The notes beneath the pieces are model-generated. The model did not search any database and was not told the DNA's origin. It saw only the letters and a program-made list of their open reading frames with translations. Positions 56,867 through 64,000 of a DNA stretch of 64,000 bases are shown here, in pieces (position 1 is the stretch's first letter; each line of letters opens with the position of its first letter). The DNA comes from Carettochelys insculpta (Eukaryota > Chordata > Testudines > Carettochelyidae): NCBI RefSeq assembly GCF_033958435.1, contig NC_134152.1, positions 19,318,001 to 19,382,000 of the forward strand, given 5' to 3'. Position numbers and translations under genes: made by a program.

Positions 56867-59800
56867 AACTGGTACTGAGCCTAAACACCCTGGGTGATGT
56901 TTAATTCCATTTATGTAAATCATTGGAGTGTCCCAGATTCCTGGATGACTCTTAAACTGATTAACAACTATACTGTGTCAAATCTAGAGGTGAATCTACA
57001 TTGGTGAACTTACACACTTTCCATCCTTCTCATTGTGCATATTTATACTGTTCTAGAGTCCACATTTCTACAGGCTTCTTGGCACTGAAGCTTTCTGACA
57101 AGTGTAGCTACACTGATGATGCAGCAGCGCTACAGACTTATAGCGTGAACCTGCTTCACTGGTGTGAAATTCCACACTAGTGCGACTTACCTGTTCAGAA
57201 GCCTCAGGTTTAGGTAGGCATTGTAATAAAGACTTTGGTCACAGAATAAGAATCAAAAAGCAATAATGCGTGAGCAACAAGCATTTGGTGGCTGGGTGCA
57301 CAGGCAGAGGAGAAAGCATCCTCTGTTCTAAGGGGAAAAGCCACAGGAGTGCAAAACAGCTTTGTCCTCTGGGCTGTAATGGTGTGAGAAACAGGGGTTT
57401 CCTAGGCTTGAGCTAACAGGCTGCAAACTGAGTGAGTCAGCTGAAGAAGGTTCAAGAATTAGCAATGGTCAAGAGAAACAAATACATAGTTTGTGGTATG
57501 AAGGAGCTCAGCAAACCACACAATTGTGGTAAGGAGTCTATCAGTGTTGTAGTACCATTTATTATCACAATATATACACCTGTAAAACTATTGTAGCTCA
57601 GGATGTAATTAGCCATTATAAATTAGTATTTACTAGCCACAGGTAGTCTGTCCTCTTTTCTTGTAAATTGCTCTGGCATGACTCCAGTGCGGAAAGCCTG
57701 CAAAGGCTGGTGAGCAGAATAAATCATTCCTAAGGCCTGCTCAAGGTTTTACTCAGATGAAAATATGGGGTATCTAATTCACAGCCACTGGTGCATATGT
57801 TTAGTGTCAAACTTTGGTGACTGTACATCATTTGACTAATCTTTCAGTATAACATGTATTTGAATAAATTTTGAAACATTTACATCTGCATCACTGTCCT
57901 GTCTTGGCACTGTGGAGACTGCTGGCCATATAAATATTAATGCTTGGAGAAGATGTATGGATTACAGCATATTGTTGTATTCCCTAGGGAAGATGACTTC
58001 ATGAAAACTTGTCTTACGTACTCTTATCAAAATGCTTCCCAAGGTAAAACAGAAATGCATTTACAACTCTTTTACCTTGTCAGCCTCTCCCTGTTGATAA
58101 TATCCCTGCCTATTATCTAGTATTTGAGCCCATGTGAAGGAAGAAGACAGACAAAAAAATCATACAGGGTGGCTATCTCCTGGTACATTATTAATAACTC
58201 AATGAGTTTTAATTGGAATGTCGATTTATTGCAGTTTGGGGTTTTTCTTTTTGGAAACACAAACTCAACTCAATCCCTTTTAAGAAGTGGCTCACTAGAG
58301 ATGCTGAAGGTATACTTGTAGAATGATGGATACGCAGTTACCAACATAAGCTGTTAGGAATCGCACCTCTCACTGAAGAGATTGACAGCGTGTCAGCAAC
58401 TGCAGGACAATTACCTCCCTCAAGCCTGGAGCCCTGATTGTTGAGAGGAGAAATCAACGAGAGACTGATCAAATTCCCAGGATATTGTTAGCTGCTCCCT
58501 TGCAGCCCTCTACAGTGAGGGGAGAATATGCCTCAGATGGAGAGTTCTTTAACTGCTTTAGTATATGTGCCGGTTTTCAGCTCTGAAATGCCTTTATAAT
58601 ATAGTCTTCCATTATTTGTAAACTGTGAGAATTACTTTGTCTTGTAAGAAACCAAATTAATGGTCTCACTGTAGAAGTGTCATGAAGGACAGTAAGCTGG
58701 GTGCTCTATAAATATGTATATACAGCTATTGCTAGAGGTACTTCTTCCACTTTAGTTCTGAGAAGGAGCATGGCAGACAGCATTGTAGCAAGTGGAGAAA
58801 CTCATCTGTGGCAGCCCATACATACATACATAAATAAAATACATAATTTAAAATAAAAGTATCAATTGCCACATAAAGAGGGCGACTATACTTGATATAT
58901 GAAGCTAAGAAAATACGTCTCTTGGCGACGTGGCAGGCGGGGTCAGGGCTTGAAAGAGATAAGACAGCCTTGCTTCTATGAGCTGTGGCTGTAGCTGAAA
59001 CTCATGGGAATTAATGTCATGAGATGTGACTAGATGACAATATAAGGCATTTTCTGAGTTAAGGTTTCAGTTCTGAATGAGGTAACTTTAGTAGATCAGT
59101 CAAAGAGATGTGGATTAGCAGAATACCTTGCATATGCTGCATTTTCAGTGGAAAAATGTGCAGTCCGTGTTTCTACATAGACAATGTGAGTGAAATAACC
59201 TTTTACTAGACTGTCTCTGTTGGTGAAAGAGAGCTTACAAAGAGCTCTTACTCAGAGCTCCTGAAGAAGCTTAAATACAGCCTAGTAAAAGATATTACCT
59301 CATTCATCTCTCCTCTCCAGAGTGGCTACAGCAATAGTGCAAACAACAATCGATAGACTGGGATTTATAAATAGCAAGAGTTTAACATATGCACCCAAAG
59401 GGCTTACTGGAGTTATACCCTAGCTTATATTTGAGGGTCAGGCAATCTTGTTGACCTTCAGTGCCTCACAAGACAATCTTCAGAAGTTCAGGAGGCAGGG
59501 CTCCTGGTTTCTGCCCTGCAGGAGATGCTTGGGGCTGAAGTCCTGTTTCTGCTGAAAGCTTGAACCCTGGCAGGTGTGCCTTGGGCAGTAGAAACCCGAA
59601 GACTCACCCTCCCAGCTGGGCAGAAGCCAGAGGCAATGTGTTTGGGGGCAAATGGTGTCATGAGTCCCCCTGACTTTACCGGAGTATGTGGATCTGCTTT
59701 GGTCACAGGGATGCCCTCACAACCCCTGCCTGCATGGGGAGAGGTGGCAGCAAACCGCTGGTAGCTTTAGGGAGAGCTGCTGCCTCTACCGGCAGAGCTA

Positions 59801-60200
59801 AAGCAACAGCCCCTCTCTTCAGCTTCCAGTTCTCTGCTGCATGAAAGGGCCACCGAGGGTAAGAGGGGGAAGGGAGTTGTGTATAAAATGGAAATTATCC
59901 GGTAAGGTCTAAAATACTACTAAGCTGTCAACCCTACTACCTGACAGCAGATCTACTGCCTCTGCCCTCTCCTGTGTGCCATCATCACTTCAGTTTCATA
60001 AGGGTGGCTTCATCTGGCTCTCCAGCCTCTGTAGTTGTCACTGCTACTTTTTCTTTTTTAAAGCCTTTAGGTAAATGGCTGCCCTTCTGCAGGCGTCGGA
60101 TTGCAGCTCCTTCCTAGCTTTGTTTCTCTTCTGAAAATTGGGACTTGCCCCATTCTTAGTTACAGATATGCAGGCACACTTAAGTCACTGGCATTGTTGT
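56867..60200. other. No gene recognised
   Basis: Short frames only; CATA repeats near 58819-58832. No family recognised. Confidence 0.35.
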
Positions 60201-60202
60201 AG

Positions 60203-60466
60203 TAACAGAGAGGGAGCCGTGCTAGTCTATATACGATCAAAAGAAAAAGCAGTCAAGTAGCACTTTAAAGACTAGCAAAATAATTTGATAGGTGAGCTTT
60301 TGTGGGACAGACCCACTTCTTCAGACCATAGCCACACCAGAACAGACTCGATATTTAAGGCACAGAGAACCAAAAACAGTAATCAAGGAGGACACATCAG
60401 GAAAAAATGGTCAAGGTGAGCAAATCAGAGTGGAGGGCGGGGGGAGGTCAAGAATTAGATTAAGTC
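60203..60466 (-). mobile_element. Penelope-like 3' end (family B), minus strand
   Basis: AACAGAGAGGGAGCCGTGC, GCAGTCAAGTAGCACTTT, AGACTAGCAAAATAATTTG and AGACTCGATATTTAAGG match the copies at 39525 and 52938. Possible short duplication CATTGTT at 60192 and 60467. No protein part remains. Confidence 0.8.
60298..60324 (-). ncRNA. Hammerhead motif, one core change
   Basis: Minus strand: CTGAAGA, one A, GTGGG-TCTGT-CCCAC (five pairs), but AAAA replaces GAAA. The G12 loss looks like CpG decay and should abolish activity. Confidence 0.5.
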
Positions 60467-63400
60467 CATTGTTTTGTGATAGTATCTCAGCCTCCAAGGA
60501 ATGTCCTGGTGCTTGAAATTTTGTATGACAAGGCTGCCAGATATTTGTACTACACTTGTACCTTGTACTGTCTGCCTTCATATCGGAGACTCTAAACTCA
60601 CTAGGTTTGTGGTCCACGGTCAGAATGCCACTGAAATCTACAGAGTTATAGTGATTATAAAACTTGAGCAACAGAATGGTGAGTGAAGATTTCTAGCTAG
60701 AAATATCTGTGAAATTAGTAAGTAAGCCATGATCTTAGAAAGCACAAGACATGAATGTGAAGGAAAAGGTATGAGCAAAAACCTCCCCAGACCCCGCAGC
60801 CACATCATATGAATGGGATTTGCTGGTAATTAGTAAGTCAACCAATCTGATTTAAAGGATGGATTAATTAGATAAAACACCAGGAAATCTAATTTACTCG
60901 GCAATTTATTTTTAATCTGAGTTAAAAAACATTTTTTTATTATGGTTTCGATGAAGCTTGTAGGAATCAAGTCAGATTTAATTACTCTTGTGTAATGACC
61001 CACATCTCTCCAGTTTTATACTTGTTATAATTTATTTTATTTATAAATAGATGTACATTTTAAGATTTGGAGAGAATCTGGACTATTTGCTGCTTTTGCA
61101 CATCTGATACATTAATGTTGTAAATAAAGGAGATGTACTGATATTTTTTTTTCTCCACCCCTGCCCATTTACCCTTCTGTGCTTCTGGCATTAGATAATT
61201 TTATAAATGGAAGTTTTACTCTTCAGAGAAAACAAACTCCCCAATCTATAGCATTCACTATTAGGAAGGCACTTAAACAGACCTTTACGTACCATTATTT
61301 TAAAGACCTTTGTTTTGCTTTTTCAGAATGTGAGAAGATTCCTCTGTCATTGTTACTTGGTGTTCTGGTCTGTTGCTGACCACGTCCTTACAAGAAGAGT
61401 CAGAGTATTGCCAACAATTAGATTAAGTCTGGTACCACCATGGCAGTTCTTCCATCAGGAGACTGAAGATGAGCATCAAGGCAAACGTTTTGATCCACTA
61501 GTAAAAATTGGGTGCATTGACAGTTGTTGGCTTGATGGAGGAAAAGAAAAGACAAGGAGGCTAAATAATTTTATCATTAGAACTGGCTGAAGATTTAGGA
61601 TTTCTGGTGTTTTGAAAATGTTGTTTTCCTCTTGGGTTTGGGATTAAAAAGTCAATTTCCAAATTTGTGATTTTTCAGAACTTCCTTCTACAAAGGATTT
61701 TGATGCATCATAAGGATGAATTGGCTTGGCTGAATATTAATCTGTTTCTCCCTGTGCTGCTGAGAATTTTATTTTGGTTGCCCCAAACCTCTATTACCCT
61801 CTAGGAGAGAGGCTTCCTACCTGGACTACATGATGCACTCCAGTGCTCCAAACAAAGTGGAGCTCAAGATATGTTATGGGAATATAGTTCAGTGTAGGGG
61901 CCTTGTCTGTAGAGGCAAATAAAAATACAGGACAATGTGGAAGCCCAAAATTGCACACGCATTTTAATCTCCAATGGATTTGGCATTACTATTTGGACTC
62001 AGACTGAACAGAAATATTTTTATTTGGATTGACCTGATGTGGACAAAGATTGTTTTAGACTTTTCCCAATAGAAGACTGCAAATTTTCTCACTGAAAATG
62101 TCACTTTCAAAAGCTGTCTCTGCCACAAACTCCCATTCAGCTCTGTTCCTGACCAGGTAGGTAAGGGTAGTCAAATCGGGGTCTGTAACATTCCCTTTAT
62201 GTTCCTGTAGAACTTTGTCATGCAATAACTCTCAGCTAGCAGAAAGGACACACTAGATATGCCTGGGTACTAAATCCTAGATCCTAAATGTGAAATATTT
62301 AGGGAATAGTCTTTAATAGATCCCTTAATTGACCAGTAGCATGTTCTATATCTTCTATCCTCTGAGCTGGAAGAAATGGGGAAAAATGAAGACTGAAGAA
62401 TGGAAGAGTAACTTACATAACTATCTGTAGGTCCTAGTCATCCACATTAACATGACAAAGGAATTCCCTAGCTCTCCAAAGGATGTTTCCATGTTCTTTC
62501 CATCTTCCTTAAGACCGGGCAAGCCAACGGCTAAATCCTGACGTTTTGGCTCAGGCAATACTTATCTTGATTGGCAGTTTTATCTGGACAAGAACTTCAG
62601 GATTGCCTGGAAAGATTCATTTGTATGTCTTGTGTTTAAGTTAATGAGATGCCATCTTGGTAACTTGTGTCTGCAGGCAGTGGCTTGTTGGCCAGATTGC
62701 ACTAGGATCTTCTATCCTTTTGCTGTTCGAACTGGGCCTTTAGCACAGAGTTGGGATACACTGGTGCCACATGCCATACTGAATTTCTCGATGCATGGAA
62801 GACTTCAGTCTTCAGAGTTGTCACTTTAGTACTCTGCATAAGTATTTAGTTCACCAACACTATTTTAAAAAGCCAGTTTAATTTCTAGACAGTATCTCAG
62901 TACAGTGTTGTAAAGGAATATAGTTCTGGAAATGGACAGGAGGGATAAGCAATCATCCTGCTAGAGGCACTTGTCCCAAAGGTGCCTGTTTCTGGACTGC
63001 TTTAAATGTATAATTCATAAATAACCTTCTGACCAATGCATTTATCATCACTATGGAATCTAATTGCATGTTGAGGTTTTAATATAATGAATTATTTCAC
63101 ATCCCCATTAAGATGATTACTGAAGTGATTGAGACACGACTGGCCCGAATGACAAAGTAGTAATCAACAAGAGTAAACCATGTCTGACAGGCAGCTCACT
63201 TCTGCAAAATTAGTATCATTTGATGAAAATGTTTGGACTGAATAAAGCAGCTTTTAAGTCTGTATATGACACAAGTAGATTGTTTACTTAAATATGAACC
63301 GTAGACTATTGACATAATAGTAATGAATTAATAATGATTTCAAACTAATCTGTTTACAGGGGATACTCATGATGGTATACATCAGGTACACATGTATGCT

Positions 63401-64000
63401 GCTGTTTGTTTGCCATTGTATATTATTCTTGCAGTGATAGTTTTCCTTCTACCTGATAATTCATGAGAAGCTTTCACTGTGCTATAAACCTGCTGTGAGA
63501 GACATGGACAAATGCAGCTATGCTTGACTACCTGGGTTTCAGCCTAATAACCCATCTTCAGGATGGGCTGAATGAATGGGGTTAGTCATTGTCTCTGTTT
63601 TGAGATGTATTTTAGTTAGAGAAGTACAGCTTGAATGTTAACAGTGTCTCAGCCCCATTTTGGAGGAATCCTCTGGAGGAGAGGAAGGAAAATGGGGTTA
63701 TTGTGTTGCCTACAGGCTTATTTATTAATTAGCTTGCCTGTGGAGACTGCCAGTAAAAGGCACTTTCTAGGGATATTTAGGAGACCATGCAAGATGATTA
63801 TCTTTCGGCTGATTTTTGAAAGCTTCTACTGCGTGAAGTATAACTATGACCTACTCAATTGCTAGGCTATTATGTTCCACTTTGAAATGGGTATTTCAAA
63901 AGGTCTGATTTTGCGTAGTCATTCTAACTTTCTTCCATGGATGGGGAATAAATATTTATATAGAAAAATGTGATGGAGAATTGGGAGTCTTTTTTGAGAA
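60467..64000. other. No gene or clear repeat recognised
   Basis: AT-rich with short frames. Frames near 61179-61590 and 63635-63865 have no domain; I do not call exons. Confidence 0.35.

Noticed and set aside
61179..61590. Two overlapping frames near a CTTTTTCAG acceptor-like site
   Set aside because: Tempting as an exon, but no domain or donor-consistent continuation could be identified.
1..64000. CRISPR array, operons or bacterial genes
   Set aside because: No regularly spaced repeats and no prokaryotic gene density; the LINE and MITE content is vertebrate.

Overview
The window looks like an intergenic or intronic stretch of a turtle (Testudines) nuclear genome. The evidence is a repeat mixture I recognise from turtle sequence: CR1/L3-type LINEs in both orientations, Penelope-like element (PLE) ends, and many 3-bp-duplicating MITEs whose tips read like GGCTATGTCTACAC. 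The species cannot be named from this. No host protein-coding exon, rRNA, tRNA or CRISPR array could be supported. The background is AT-leaning; GC-rich islands coincide with transposons or low-complexity repeats.

The centrepiece is a nearly complete 4,628-bp PIF/Harbinger DNA transposon at 23867-28494, with imperfect 36-bp inverted ends and a perfect 3-bp AGA target duplication. It carries two convergent genes, each split by one GT-AG intron that keeps the reading frame. The plus-strand gene encodes a Myb/SANT-like DNA-binding protein (403 aa after splicing, open throughout). The minus-strand gene encodes a HARBI1-type DDE transposase (459 codons) whose only visible defect is one in-frame TGA at a former CpG. 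A 711-bp internally deleted relative (34653-35363, CTA duplication) lies 6 kb away. A much older HARBI1 pseudogene (8495-10022) retains one transposon end (10381). That end matches a second MITE family at 20301-20728, 39196-39505 and probably 3364-3742. The window therefore holds two transposase/MITE pairs of different ages.

The second theme is Penelope-like elements. One copy (13456-14130) keeps a decayed GIY-YIG endonuclease region; others are 3' ends. Several carry hammerhead-ribozyme core boxes (CUGANGA, stem II, GAAA). The best copy, 8104-8139 on the minus strand, has an intact core, a 5-bp stem II and a short stem III. Three copies (8009-8236, 35853-36040, 56680-56852) share one architecture: an inverted partial arm 5' of a complete 3' end, flanked by 12-14-bp target duplications. 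A fourth (36795-37141) has the same inverted arm without a clear duplication.

Layout: 1-7 kb, sparse MITEs; 7-8.3 kb, a CR1 end and a hAT element with a nested PLE; 8.5-10.4 kb, Harbinger fossil; 10.4-12 kb, L3/CR1 LINE; 13.4-14.6 kb, PLE and mariner-like MITE; 16-23 kb, several MITEs, one inserted into another; 23.9-28.5 kb, the Harbinger; 28.7-30 kb, MITE and CR1; 34-40 kb, Harbinger MITE, PLEs and a CR1 with its ORF1 esterase; 40.8-43.2 kb, CR1 broken by an LTR-like insertion; 44-47.6 kb, MITEs; 48-64 kb, mostly unrecognised sequence with scattered PLE and CR1 fragments. Elements were recognised by reading and from memory of the families; no database search was possible.
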